Assembly (NCBI RefSeq): GCF_001730225.1
Contig: NZ_MIJE01000022.1
Location: 1-64,000, forward strand
Reading direction: 5' to 3'
DNA: 64,000 nucleotides
DNA from: Desulfuribacillus alkaliarsenatis
GTDB lineage: Bacteria > Bacillota > Bacilli > Desulfuribacillales > Desulfuribacillaceae
Part shown: piece after piece, positions 8,111-16,331 of the stretch
How positions within the stretch are numbered: the stretch's first letter is position 1
Layout of the letters: every line of letters begins with the position of its first letter
Made by a program: the position numbers and the translations under genes
The notes under the pieces: model-generated
Database searches by the model: none
What the model was told of the DNA's origin: nothing
The model's input: the letters and a program-made list of their open reading frames with translations, nothing else

Positions 8111-9001
8111 ATGAATATTAAAGAGTTAAAGTTGGACAAGACGGAAGAGCTTGAAGTAATTCGCATTAAGGACGGAGAGGAACCAGATCCGTTTGATGAC
8201 CAGCTAGCAGTAGAATACCCTGTTACCATCTTTTTTAATGACCAGGAGTTAGTAACACTGTTGTGTACACCGACCTATTTAGAGGAATTAGCTATTGGTT
8301 TTTTAAATTCTGAGGGTATGATTCGCTCTTATGACGATATAGCCTCTGTCGAGCTGGACTCAGAAAAAGGACTTATTTATGTCAAAACAAAAAAGAAAAA
8401 AGCATTGACGGAGAAGTTGTTTGCAAAGCGGACAATTACTTCTGGTTGCGGAAAAGGTACAATTTTTTACAACGTACTTGACTCCATGCGCGCGAATAAA
8501 ATAGAGCGCCCTCTAGATATCACCTCTGAACAAGTAACGTCTCTTATGACGGAGCTACAACAGAACTCAATGATGTTCAAGGAAACTGGTGGTAATCACG
8601 CGTCCTCACTGTGTGATCCGACAGGAATGGTCGTTTATCATGAAGATATAGGCAGGCATAATGCAGTAGATAAAATTGTCGGCCATTGTGTAAAGCATAA
8701 TATTAATATTGAGAACAAAGTGTTAGTTACAAGTGGACGAGTTTCTTCAGAAATACTTTTGAAGGTTGCTAAATTAGATATTCCAATGATTATTTCAAAA
8801 TCAGCTCCAACTACCCTTTCTGTACGCTTGGCTAGAGAACTTGGCCTAACCCTAGTGGGATTTGTGCGTGGCCGCCGTTTCAACATCTATGCTAACGGTT
8901 GGAGGCTTACAGATGTACATGTAACTGACCACGATTCAATAAAAATTAAAGAAAGTATCCTTGACGAGATTAATAAACAAGTAGAAGATAAAGAGGAATA
9001 G
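8111..9001 (+). CDS. fdhD: formate dehydrogenase sulfurtransferase FdhD
   Basis: FdhD relays sulfur from the IscS desulfurase to the Mo/W bis-MGD cofactor so that formate dehydrogenase is active. The 296-residue protein has LLCTPTYLEELAIGFL near 50-65, the family motif HEDIGRHNAVDKIVG near 177-191 and VTSGRVSSEI. The sulfur-carrying loop is TSGCGKG (Cys113): only one of the two cysteines found in E. coli FdhD is present. AGGGGG precedes the ATG. mobA follows; fdhE is 45 kb away in the same window, but no formate dehydrogenase gene is present. Confidence 0.95.
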   Translation: MNIKELKLDKTEELEVIRIKDGEEPDPFDDQLAVEYPVTIFFNDQELVTLLCTPTYLEELAIGFLNSEGMIRSYDDIASVELDSEKGLIYVKTKKKKALTEKLFAKRTITSGCGKGTIFYNVLDSMRANKIERPLDITSEQVTSLMTELQQNSMMFKETGGNHASSLCDPTGMVVYHEDIGRHNAVDKIVGHCVKHNINIENKVLVTSGRVSSEILLKVAKLDIPMIISKSAPTTLSVRLARELGLTLVGFVRGRRFNIYANGWRLTDVHVTDHDSIKIKESILDEINKQVEDKEE

Positions 9002-9061
9002 GAAAGAGAATACGAATCAGTCATAACGAAAGGTATAATAGAGTTAATATGAGGTGCTAAT

Positions 9062-9652
9062 ATGCTTAATGGAGTTATATTATCTGGCGGTTTAAGTAAA
9101 CGGATGGGACAAGATAAGGGTTTGCTTATGCTTGATGGTAAAACAACGGTAGAACGCTTGTATGAAAAAATTGCACCCCTTTGTCAAAGGGTGATTCTAG
9201 TTACTAATAAGCCCGATTCATATAGAAGCTTACTTAATAAAATGCCAAAGGCTACAATTATCACAGACGAAATCAAGCAATTAGGTCCACTAAGTGGAAT
9301 TCACGCTGCCTTAGGTGAAACGGATATGGACTACAATCTAGTAATCGCCTGCGATATGCCCCTTGCTAATCCAGAGTGTTTTCTAAGCTTTGCAAAAAAT
9401 CAGTTAGACTCAAAAAATGAGCTAATAATTGCCCGTACAGCTGATGGTAGACTGCAGCCCTTACATGCGATTTATCACAAAAGCTGCCGTAGCCAGATTG
9501 AACAAATGCTAACTAGTAATAATCTGCGAATTAGTTCCTTAGTTGATTATGTCACTAGTAAAATAATAGAAATTCCTACAAAAGAGCAAGAAATGTTTAT
9601 GAACATGAACACCCCTGAAGAGTACAACGCGGCACTGGCTAGCACCAAATAA
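9062..9652 (+). CDS. mobA: molybdenum cofactor guanylyltransferase MobA
   Basis: MobA joins GMP from GTP to molybdopterin to give MGD, the cofactor form of the DMSO reductase family including formate dehydrogenases. The nucleotide-binding N-terminus LSGGLSKRMGQDKG (about 7-20), the central ACDMPLANP and LQPLHAIYH are typical. 196 residues is a normal length. It follows fdhD by 60 bases, consistent with joint use in formate dehydrogenase maturation. The Moco riboswitch begins about 75 bases behind its stop. Confidence 0.95.
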   Translation: MLNGVILSGGLSKRMGQDKGLLMLDGKTTVERLYEKIAPLCQRVILVTNKPDSYRSLLNKMPKATIITDEIKQLGPLSGIHAALGETDMDYNLVIACDMPLANPECFLSFAKNQLDSKNELIIARTADGRLQPLHAIYHKSCRSQIEQMLTSNNLRISSLVDYVTSKIIEIPTKEQEMFMNMNTPEEYNAALASTK

Positions 9653-9686
9653 CTAGTGAATAATATGAACAGAATTAGAAACATGC

Positions 9687-9715
9687 TTGTTTTTATTGTA
9701 ATCCTATTGTAAAAT
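9687..9715 (+). promoter_or_regulatory. sigma-A promoter of the moaA operon
   Basis: TTGTTT (9687-9692) and TAAAAT (9710-9715) are separated by 17 bases. Transcription would start near 9722, just before the riboswitch aptamer. Confidence 0.6.
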
Positions 9716-9727
9716 AAATATCATAAC

Positions 9728-9871
9728 TGCATGTCTCCGAGCTCTTTTGCCTAAGGTTTACTACGGTAAATTTGCCGATAGGGTTATACTGGAAACGGTA
9801 TAGCCTCCCCATTGGAAAGGAGATACGGATGTAAGTAAGATACCCGTATATCCTTTGGGTATCTTTTTTTG
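9728..9871 (+). promoter_or_regulatory. Moco riboswitch upstream of moaA
   Basis: The leader carries the conserved elements of the Moco RNA motif (CTCCGAGC, TTTGCCGATAGG, GCCTCCCC, GGAAAGGAGATACGG). P1 pairs TGTCTCC (9732-9738) with GGAGATA (9819-9825); an 8-bp internal stem pairs 9782-9789 with 9798-9805 over a GGAAAC loop. The P1 3' strand can instead pair with CCGTATATCC (9844-9853; 9 of 10 pairs), which would break the downstream terminator stem. Cofactor binding should therefore stabilise P1, free the terminator and switch the moa genes off, as known for Moco riboswitches. Confidence 0.88.
9837..9871 (+). terminator. riboswitch terminator
   Basis: AAGATACCC (9837-9845) pairs with GGGTATCTT (9857-9865) and runs into a T tract. 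It competes with the anti-terminator pairing 9819-9828 to 9844-9853, forming the expression platform of the Moco riboswitch. Confidence 0.88.
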
Positions 9872-9921
9872 TACTTATTACTTAGTTTTTGTACTTAATA
9901 GAAATAGAGAGGAGTATTCTC

Positions 9922-10905
9922 ATGACTGCATTAATCGATAAGTTTGGTCGTAAGCATGACTACATGAGAATTGCCGTAACTGACAGATGTAATCTGCGTT
10001 GTCAATATTGCATGCCCGAGGAAGGGGTAAAAGCCCTAAATCATGTCAATATTCTAAGCTTTGAGGAAATTCTTTCTGTCGTAAAAGTTGCAGCAAGTTT
10101 AGGGGTTAGAAAAATCCGCTTAACGGGCGGAGAGCCACTAGTACGCAAGGATTTAGAAAAATTGATTTTTATGATTTCGCAGGTAGAGGGTATTGAAGAT
10201 ATAGCGATGACTACTAATGCTATCCACCTAGCAGAGCGTATTGATGACCTACAAGCCGCAGGCTTAAATCGCGTAAACATAAGCCTAGATTCATTAAACG
10301 CTGATAAATTCCGTGAGCTGACACGGGGTGGTGACCTTGATAAGGTATTAAAAGGCGTTGAAGCGGCAATCGATAGAGGTTTAGAACCAGTGAAGGTGAA
10401 TGCTGTCGTTATCAAAGGCTTTAATGACGATGAAATAGCAGACTTTATCCGTTGGACTATTGATACACCAATTCAAATGCGTTTTATAGAATATATGCCA
10501 ATTGGAGATTCGTTAGTTTGGAAGGACGGTTATTTTCCGCTTGAAGAAGTCCGTAAAATTGCCGAATCAATAGCTCCAGTTATCGACGTAGTAGGTGTTA
10601 AAGGTAATGGGCCAGCGAGTGTATTTAAGCTTGCAGGTGCAGCAGGTACAGTTGGTATTATCCACCCAGTAAGTCAGCATTTTTGTTCAAGTTGTAACCG
10701 TTTGCGCTTAACGGCAGATGGTAAGCTTAAGCCTTGTTTATTCTGGCAGAAAGAGGTTGATATTCGCCCGTATATCCATGACGAACAGCAGTTAGATAAT
10801 GTATTTAGAGATGTATTAAATTTAAAAGAGGAAAAGCACCAAATGACAGAGGAGCTGCAGGGAGAGAAAAGAACAGTTCGAAAAATGTCGCAAATTGGTG
10901 GATAA
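9922..10905 (+). CDS. moaA: GTP 3',8-cyclase MoaA
   Basis: Radical SAM enzyme for the first step of Moco synthesis (GTP to 3',8-cyclo-GTP). The N-terminal cluster motif CNLRCQYC (Cys23, 27, 30) binds the SAM [4Fe-4S] cluster, and the C-terminal CSSCNRL plus a later cysteine in GKLKPC bind the substrate cluster. RLTGGEPLVR is also seen. The ATG at 9922 has GAGGAG 8 bases upstream and gives 327 residues. It is the first gene behind the Moco riboswitch and is followed by moaC, its pathway partner. Confidence 0.97.
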   Translation: MTALIDKFGRKHDYMRIAVTDRCNLRCQYCMPEEGVKALNHVNILSFEEILSVVKVAASLGVRKIRLTGGEPLVRKDLEKLIFMISQVEGIEDIAMTTNAIHLAERIDDLQAAGLNRVNISLDSLNADKFRELTRGGDLDKVLKGVEAAIDRGLEPVKVNAVVIKGFNDDEIADFIRWTIDTPIQMRFIEYMPIGDSLVWKDGYFPLEEVRKIAESIAPVIDVVGVKGNGPASVFKLAGAAGTVGIIHPVSQHFCSSCNRLRLTADGKLKPCLFWQKEVDIRPYIHDEQQLDNVFRDVLNLKEEKHQMTEELQGEKRTVRKMSQIGG

Positions 10906-10932
10906 AGTTTATAGCTGGAAAGGGGATAAATA

Positions 10933-11415
10933 ATGGAATTAACGCATTTTAACGAGCAGGGTAGAGCAAAGATGGTAGACGTTTCCGAGAAGAAAACTAC
11001 TAAACGCACAGCTACAGTCAGTGGCAAAGTCATCATGAAACCAGAAACCCTAGCGCGCATTAAAGAAGGTAAAATAGCAAAGGGAGATGTTCTTGCAGTA
11101 GCACAGGTTGCAGGGGTTATGGCTGCAAAGAAGACATCAGATCTTATACCAATGTGTCACCCATTAGCTTTAACAAGTGTAGATATATCCTTTGATACAG
11201 ATAAAATAGAAAACACCATATACCTGGAAGCGACGGTAAGTACTCTAGGTGTAACGGGAGTAGAGATGGAAGCACTAACGGCAGCATCAGTTACAGCATT
11301 GACTATTTATGATATGTGCAAAGCAATTGATAAAGATATGGTCATTACAGATATTCAGCTAGAAACTAAAACTGGTGGTAAGAGTGGAGACTATTACCGA
11401 GGAGAGGGGAAATAG
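10933..11415 (+). CDS. moaC: cyclic pyranopterin monophosphate synthase MoaC
   Basis: Converts the MoaA product 3',8-cyclo-GTP to cyclic pyranopterin monophosphate. 160 residues; [10 protein letters not shown]-type motif ([12 protein letters not shown] near 70-81) and GVEMEALTA near 115-123 are the active-site segments. It lies where moaC sits in the B. subtilis ydiF-moaC-rex order, now flanked by further Moco genes. It ends two bases before the MOSC-MogA gene. Confidence 0.97.
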   Translation: MELTHFNEQGRAKMVDVSEKKTTKRTATVSGKVIMKPETLARIKEGKIAKGDVLAVAQVAGVMAAKKTSDLIPMCHPLALTSVDISFDTDKIENTIYLEATVSTLGVTGVEMEALTAASVTALTIYDMCKAIDKDMVITDIQLETKTGGKSGDYYRGEGK

Positions 11416-11417
11416 TA

Positions 11418-12350
11418 ATGCAAAGAGGGAAAATTAAAGCTATTTCAATAAGTGATCGTAAAGGTATGCGTAAGACAAACGTAGAGCAGGTAGAAATTCG
11501 TCCAGACCATGGAATCGTAACTGATGCTCATGCAGGTGACTGGCATCGTCAGTTGAGCTTACTAGCCCAAGAGAGTATTGAAAAGATGGTAGAGATGGGC
11601 TTGACTGTTAAGGCTGGGGACTTTGCAGAAAATATTACTACAGAAGGCGTTGACCTATTAGCGATGCCTGTAGGTACTCGTGTGCGTATGGGTGAGACGA
11701 TTGTAGAGATTACGCAAATAGGTAAAGAGTGCCACACCCGTTGTGCGATTTACTACCAGGCTGGAGACTGTGTAATGCCGAAGGAAGGTATTTTTGCGAT
11801 TGTACTTAAAGGCGGAGTACTTCATGTCGGCGACGAAGTAGAGGAATTACCAGCAGACTACCTACGTGTAGGTGTTTTAACCGCAAGTGATAAAGGATCT
11901 AAAGGTGAGCGTGAAGATCAAAGTGGCCAGGTTATTAAAGACATGATTGCTAAAATAGGCGGCCAAGTTGAGAAATATGATGTGGTTGCTGATGAGCAGG
12001 AAATCCTTGCTAATACTATTAAACAGTGGGTTGACGAAGATAAGCTTGATCTAATCTTAACCACTGGCGGAACAGGGTTAGGGCCAAGGGATGTAACTCC
12101 AGACGCAACATTAGAGATAATCGAAAAGCAAATCCCTGGCATAGCTGAAGTAATGCGTATGCGTTCACTAGAAAAGACAGATCGTGCCATGTTGTCTCGT
12201 GCAGTAGCAGGAACTAGAGCTCAAGCAATGATAATTAATCTACCAGGTAGTCCTAAGGCCGTTGAGGAGTGCCTAGAATCTATTATTGATACATTGTCCC
12301 ATGGAATTAGAATTTTACAAGGGAAAACGGGAGAATGTGCTAGAAAGTAG
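11418..12350 (+). CDS. MOSC domain-MogA fusion protein
   Basis: A two-domain 310-residue protein. Residues about 1-145 form a MOSC domain with KECHTRCAIYYQAGDCVMPK, the cysteine-bearing segment of this sulfur-carrier family. Residues about 150-305 are a MogA-type molybdopterin adenylyltransferase with LTASDKGSKGEREDQSG and LTTGGTGLGPRDVTPDA. MogA activates molybdopterin with AMP before metal insertion by MoeA; MOSC domains handle sulfur or bind Moco. The fusion suggests hand-over between these steps. It is in the moaA operon, directly behind moaC. Confidence 0.93.
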   Translation: MQRGKIKAISISDRKGMRKTNVEQVEIRPDHGIVTDAHAGDWHRQLSLLAQESIEKMVEMGLTVKAGDFAENITTEGVDLLAMPVGTRVRMGETIVEITQIGKECHTRCAIYYQAGDCVMPKEGIFAIVLKGGVLHVGDEVEELPADYLRVGVLTASDKGSKGEREDQSGQVIKDMIAKIGGQVEKYDVVADEQEILANTIKQWVDEDKLDLILTTGGTGLGPRDVTPDATLEIIEKQIPGIAEVMRMRSLEKTDRAMLSRAVAGTRAQAMIINLPGSPKAVEECLESIIDTLSHGIRILQGKTGECARK

Positions 12351-12390
12351 AAAATTGCTAGAAAGTAGCTAGGAATAAGCTAGAAAGTAG
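12339..12390 (+). repeat. three direct copies of a 12-mer at a gene junction
   Basis: GCTAGAAAGTAG occurs at 12339-12350, 12357-12368 and 12379-12390. The first copy contains the stop codon of the MOSC-MogA gene; the other two fill the gap to the next gene, and the last AGTAGGGA supplies its ribosome site. This looks like a small slippage or duplication event. Confidence 0.85.
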
Positions 12391-12398
12391 GGAAGCAA

Positions 12399-13418
12399 TT
12401 GCGTGAGATAAAAACAAAGGACGCTATTGGACAGGTATTAGCCCATGATTTGACGAAAATCGTTCCTGGAAGATTTAAAGGTCGTGCCTTTAAAAAAGGC
12501 CACATCATTCGTCAGGGTGATGTTGAAGAGCTACTGTCCATGGGTAAAGAACATATCTATATTTTAGAAATAAAAGAAGGACAGCTTCATGAGGATGATG
12601 CGGCAATGCGTTTAGCTAATTGCCTAAAGGGACCAAATATTGAGCTGTCTGAGACATCTGAGGGTAAGGTTAATATTTTAGCAGGTATAAATGGGCTGTT
12701 AAAAATTAACCGCGAAGCAATTATCGCCATGAATACGGTTCCAGATATTGCGATTGCAACACTCCATAGTAATCGAGTAGTTAAGCAGGGGGAAAAGCTT
12801 GCTGGAACCCGCGCTGTACCGTTGGTTATAGAAGAAGAAAAGATAAGAACCGTCGAGACAATCGCCGACAACTTTGCACCAGTAATTTCTGTTATGCCGA
12901 TTCGTTCTTTAAAGATAGGGATAATAACTACAGGCTCAGAGGTGTATAAGGGACGTATTCCAGATAAATTTGGCCCAGTGGTCAAGCGTAAAGTTGAAGC
13001 ATTAGGCTCCAAGGTCATTGATCAAATCTTTGTACCTGACGATGTCAAGGAAATCCAGTCTGCAGTTAATAAATTAATCGATGTCGGTGCGGAGCTGATT
13101 ATTACGACTGGAGGCATGAGTGTTGATCCTGATGACCGTACTCCAGGTGCTATTAAAGGCTTAGGAGCTGAACTAATCACATATGGAACCCCTGTATTGC
13201 CTGGGTCGATGCTATTACTTGCATATCATCGAGGAATACCAGTAATGGGCTTGCCTGGCTGTGTTATGTATGAAAAGTCAACGTCCTTTGATCTTATATT
13301 ACCAAGGGTTTTAGCAAACGACCCAGTAAATCGCGAAGATATTGCTGAGTTAGGCTATGGTGGTTTGTGTACGACTTGTGATCCGTGCGTGTATCCACAC
13401 TGCTCATTTGGTAAATAG
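12399..13418 (+). CDS. MoeA-like molybdopterin-binding protein with C-terminal Cys cluster
   Basis: A 339-residue protein with a MoaB/MogA/MoeA-type molybdopterin-binding domain in its C-terminal half (LKIGIITTGSEVYKGRI near 170-186, IITTGGMSVDPDDRTP near 233-248, GLPGCVMYEKST). The N-terminal half is not the usual MoeA dimerisation arrangement. It ends in a cysteine-rich tail CTTCDPCVYPHC, unusual for the family and able to bind metal or a cluster. Start is TTG 12399 with AGTAGGGA upstream. It is probably a Moco- or W-cofactor processing or binding factor; the exact step is unknown. Confidence 0.82.
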   Translation: MREIKTKDAIGQVLAHDLTKIVPGRFKGRAFKKGHIIRQGDVEELLSMGKEHIYILEIKEGQLHEDDAAMRLANCLKGPNIELSETSEGKVNILAGINGLLKINREAIIAMNTVPDIAIATLHSNRVVKQGEKLAGTRAVPLVIEEEKIRTVETIADNFAPVISVMPIRSLKIGIITTGSEVYKGRIPDKFGPVVKRKVEALGSKVIDQIFVPDDVKEIQSAVNKLIDVGAELIITTGGMSVDPDDRTPGAIKGLGAELITYGTPVLPGSMLLLAYHRGIPVMGLPGCVMYEKSTSFDLILPRVLANDPVNREDIAELGYGGLCTTCDPCVYPHCSFGK

Positions 13419-13439
13419 GACAATAGAGGAGTTAATAGG

Positions 13440-14720
13440 ATGTATAAACAATATATTTCTGTTGATGAAGCATTACAAGAAATCATTAACCACACACCGA
13501 GGGCAAATACGGAAATAGTTCCATTGGATCAAGCTGTTGGACGTGTCTTAGCTCGGGATGTTGTTGCGGACACACCTGTGCCATCCTTTGCTAAATCACC
13601 CTTAGATGGCTTTGCGGTACGTTTTGAAGATGTAAAAACAGCAACAAAGGAGAATCCCGTAGCGCTTACTGTGGTTGAAGAAATCCCAGCTGGTCACCTA
13701 CCTAAAGTGACATTAACTTTAGGTCAAGCAGCTCGTATCATGACAGGTGCCCCATTACCAGAGGGTGCTGACACAATTATTAAGTTTGAAGACACATCAT
13801 TAGTAATGTCAGAGAAACAACACTACGAAGCATGTGGTGATAAAGTCACGATATTCAATGTCCCTAAATCAGCTGGTAATTACGCTGAAATTGGAGAGGA
13901 TATTAATAAGGGTGATGTCATTCTAAATGCAGGATGTGTTATAGAGCCCGCTGTGATTGCTGTACTGGCTACCTTTGGCTATGCCCATGTAGCAGTTTAC
14001 ACTCGTCCATCAGCGATAGTATTTGCAAGTGGTGATGAGCTGGTTAATGTAGATGATGATCCTATGCCAGGTAAGATTCGCAATAGTAATAGCCCAAGTA
14101 TAGCAGCGCAATTACAGCTTTGGGGTGCTAATGTAGATGTAGGCAAGATTGTACAAGACCAAGAAGAAATCATTGCTGCCACACTAATACACGCGTTACA
14201 GCGTTATCAATTAGTTGTTACTACTGGCGGTGTTTCTGTAGGTGATTATGATGTGATGAAGGACGTTTTTCAGAAGATAGGTGCGGAAATTATCTTTTGG
14301 CGTGTCAATATGAGACCTGGAACACCAATGGTAGTTGCGAAATGGGATGATAAGCTGATTATTGGACTTTCAGGAAATCCTTCCGCTGCTTACATTAGCT
14401 GTGAATTGTTCGTCAGAGCCTATGTATATAAAATGCAGGGGCGCTTTGACTTCTGGCGTGAGCCTGTGACTGCAACGTTGGTTGAAGATGTCGGCAAAGC
14501 AGTTAATCAAGATAGATACCTAAGAGCAGTTGCAAATATAAATCAGGCGGGTAATTTAGTGGTAAAACCACTGGCAAAACAAAAGTCGGGCATATTAGGT
14601 AATATGATAGATGCAAATGCATTAGTATATGTTCCAGCAGACGATAATAAAATCTATAAAGGCGATCAAGTCAAAGTGATTTTACTAAAAGCGCCGAAGG
14701 GAGAGTCTGTTAATGACTGA
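13440..14720 (+). CDS. moeA: molybdopterin molybdenumtransferase MoeA
   Basis: MoeA inserts molybdate (or tungstate) into adenylylated molybdopterin. 426 residues, the full MoeA length, with the standard order: N-terminal SVDEALQEI, PLDGFAVR near 57-64, RIMTGAPLPEGAD near 99-111, the molybdopterin-binding TTGGVSVGDYDVMKDV near 260-275 and IGLSGNPSAAYISCELFVRP-type segment near 303-320. One of three MoeA-related genes in the window and the most canonical. It overlaps mobB by 8 bases. Confidence 0.96.
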   Translation: MYKQYISVDEALQEIINHTPRANTEIVPLDQAVGRVLARDVVADTPVPSFAKSPLDGFAVRFEDVKTATKENPVALTVVEEIPAGHLPKVTLTLGQAARIMTGAPLPEGADTIIKFEDTSLVMSEKQHYEACGDKVTIFNVPKSAGNYAEIGEDINKGDVILNAGCVIEPAVIAVLATFGYAHVAVYTRPSAIVFASGDELVNVDDDPMPGKIRNSNSPSIAAQLQLWGANVDVGKIVQDQEEIIAATLIHALQRYQLVVTTGGVSVGDYDVMKDVFQKIGAEIIFWRVNMRPGTPMVVAKWDDKLIIGLSGNPSAAYISCELFVRAYVYKMQGRFDFWREPVTATLVEDVGKAVNQDRYLRAVANINQAGNLVVKPLAKQKSGILGNMIDANALVYVPADDNKIYKGDQVKVILLKAPKGESVND

Positions 14721-15237
14721 GCCCATCTGCCATAAGGATGGTATACCGATTTTCTCTTTTGCTGGATTTTCTAATAGTGGCAAGACAACTTTAATGTGTA
14801 AGATTGTTAGCGCACTCAAGGATAAGGGTTATCGTGTGGCGACGGTTAAGCACGATGGACACGATTTTTCAATGGATCAGCAAGGCAAGGATACCTGGAA
14901 GCATCGTGAGGCTGGAGCGGATGTTGTGGCAATCACCTCTGCTAGTAAAGTTGCCATCATAGATTATCGAGCATATGAAAGAGAAAAACAATTGCTACAG
15001 GTTCTTTCCTATATTGAAAATGTTGATATTATATTAGTAGAAGGATTCAAAAATGTGCCGATGCCTAAGATATTCGTAGTTCGTGAGCAACAACAGCTCG
15101 AACAAATGGACAAAATACCGATGATCGAAGGAGTTGCCACAGATTTTTTGCTTGAACAGCAAAGGCTACCAGTGTATGATATAAATAATGTACAAGCAAT
15201 GGCAGAGTATATTATTAAACGTTGTAATTTAGCATAG
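14713..15237 (+). CDS. mobB: molybdopterin-guanine dinucleotide biosynthesis adapter MobB
   Basis: A P-loop GTPase that supports MobA in making or delivering MGD. 174 residues; Walker A FSNSGKTTL at about 20-28, VKHDGHDFSMD near 44-54 and ILVEGFKNVPMPKI near 105-118 are family motifs. It starts within moeA and is the last gene of the Moco block before rex. An inverted repeat ATCCAATG/CATTGGAT (15253-15260, 15291-15298) lies in the gap to rex and may be regulatory. Confidence 0.95.
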   Translation: MTEPICHKDGIPIFSFAGFSNSGKTTLMCKIVSALKDKGYRVATVKHDGHDFSMDQQGKDTWKHREAGADVVAITSASKVAIIDYRAYEREKQLLQVLSYIENVDIILVEGFKNVPMPKIFVVREQQQLEQMDKIPMIEGVATDFLLEQQRLPVYDINNVQAMAEYIIKRCNLA

Positions 15238-15326
15238 AATGATACAGCGGATATCCAATGGACTTGAATAACAGATTTAACATGTGTATACATTGGATTA
15301 TACGACGTTAGATGGAGGTTAGTCTG

Positions 15327-15986
15327 GTGGCTGATCAAAGAATTCCTCAGGTAACGGCGAAGCGCCTACCGTTATATTATCGCTATATGGAAAAACTACA
15401 GGCATCAGGTAAACAACGAGTTTCTTCAAAGGATATAAGTGAAGCACTTCAGATTGACCCAGCAACTATCCGCAGAGATTTCTCCTATTTAGGGGAGCTT
15501 GGTAAAAAAGGCTATGGGTATAACGTCAATTATCTATTGAATTTTCTAAAGGACTTTTTAAAGCAAGATGTTATATCAAATGTTGTCTTGGTTGGAGTCG
15601 GCAATTTAGGAACAGCTTTACTTAATTATAGTTTGTATAAGAATAATAGTACTAAAATTGTTGCAGGTTTAGATACCGATAAACAGAAAATAGGAACTGT
15701 TATCAATGGTGTGCCGATACACCACATTTCTGAACTAGATAAAATTTGCAAAACACATAAGGTTGAGGTTGCGATTGTAACCGTTCCAGCGGCATATGCC
15801 CAAAATGTAGTCGATCAGTTAGTAATGGCGGGAATACGTGGGATTCTTAATTTCACACCAGCTAGACTCTACGCACCTAGTGAAGTCCGTGTGCATCATA
15901 TAGACTTGACAGTAGAGCTGCAATCCCTTATTTACTTGTTAAAACATAATGAAGATAAGGACAGCTTGCTAGAGATAACTGATTAA
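15327..15986 (+). CDS. rex: redox-sensing transcriptional repressor Rex
   Basis: Rex senses the NADH/NAD+ ratio and represses fermentative and anaerobic respiratory genes when NADH is low. The N-terminal winged helix includes [20 protein letters not shown] near 36-55, and the Rossmann domain has [11 protein letters not shown] near 90-100. GTG 15327 is preferred because GGAGGT ends 7 bases upstream; the ATG at 15312 overlaps that ribosome site. About 219 residues. The moaC...rex-tatA-tatC order matches B. subtilis. No clear Rex operator (TTGTGAA-N4-TTCACAA) is seen near the gene. Confidence 0.95.
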   Translation: MADQRIPQVTAKRLPLYYRYMEKLQASGKQRVSSKDISEALQIDPATIRRDFSYLGELGKKGYGYNVNYLLNFLKDFLKQDVISNVVLVGVGNLGTALLNYSLYKNNSTKIVAGLDTDKQKIGTVINGVPIHHISELDKICKTHKVEVAIVTVPAAYAQNVVDQLVMAGIRGILNFTPARLYAPSEVRVHHIDLTVELQSLIYLLKHNEDKDSLLEITD

Positions 15987-16043
15987 AAATACATCAAAAC
16001 AAAAACATCAAAAACAAAAAAACAACAAACGGAGGAATAAAAC

Positions 16044-16292
16044 ATGATAGGAAACATTGGTGTACCTGGATTAATTCTAATTTTAGTAATCGCATTAATC
16101 GTTTTTGGCCCTAATAAATTGCCTGAGCTTGGCAGAGCAGTAGGACGTACTTTGAAAGAATTTAAGGGAGCTACAAAAGATTTAACTAGTAGCTTAGATG
16201 ACGAGGACGAGAAGCCAAGACCTAAGAAAAAAGTTGTAAAAGAAGAAGAGACAGTTGTTGAAGCTAAAGAAGATACAAACGAACAAAAGTAA
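16044..16292 (+). CDS. tatA: twin-arginine translocase subunit TatA
   Basis: Pore-forming Tat component: a single N-terminal membrane helix (about 5-22), the hinge [15 protein letters not shown], an amphipathic helix and a charged C-terminal tail of Lys/Glu. 82 residues is a normal TatA length. GGAGG lies ahead of the ATG. Paired with tatC; one likely Tat substrate in this window is the Fe-S protein at 35.5 kb. Confidence 0.96.
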   Translation: MIGNIGVPGLILILVIALIVFGPNKLPELGRAVGRTLKEFKGATKDLTSSLDDEDEKPRPKKKVVKEEETVVEAKEDTNEQK

Positions 16293-16331
16293 ACAGATAT
16301 AAAACGCATGATGTAGAAAGGTCGTTGCCCC

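Noticed and set aside
12339-12390. CRISPR or other repeat array
   Set aside because: The repeats are only 12 bases, spacers are 6 and 10 bases and copies number three; no cas genes are present anywhere in the window.
15238-15326. Rex operator at the rex promoter
   Set aside because: The inverted repeat ATCCAATG...CATTGGAT has a 30-base loop and does not resemble TTGTGAA-N4-TTCACAA.
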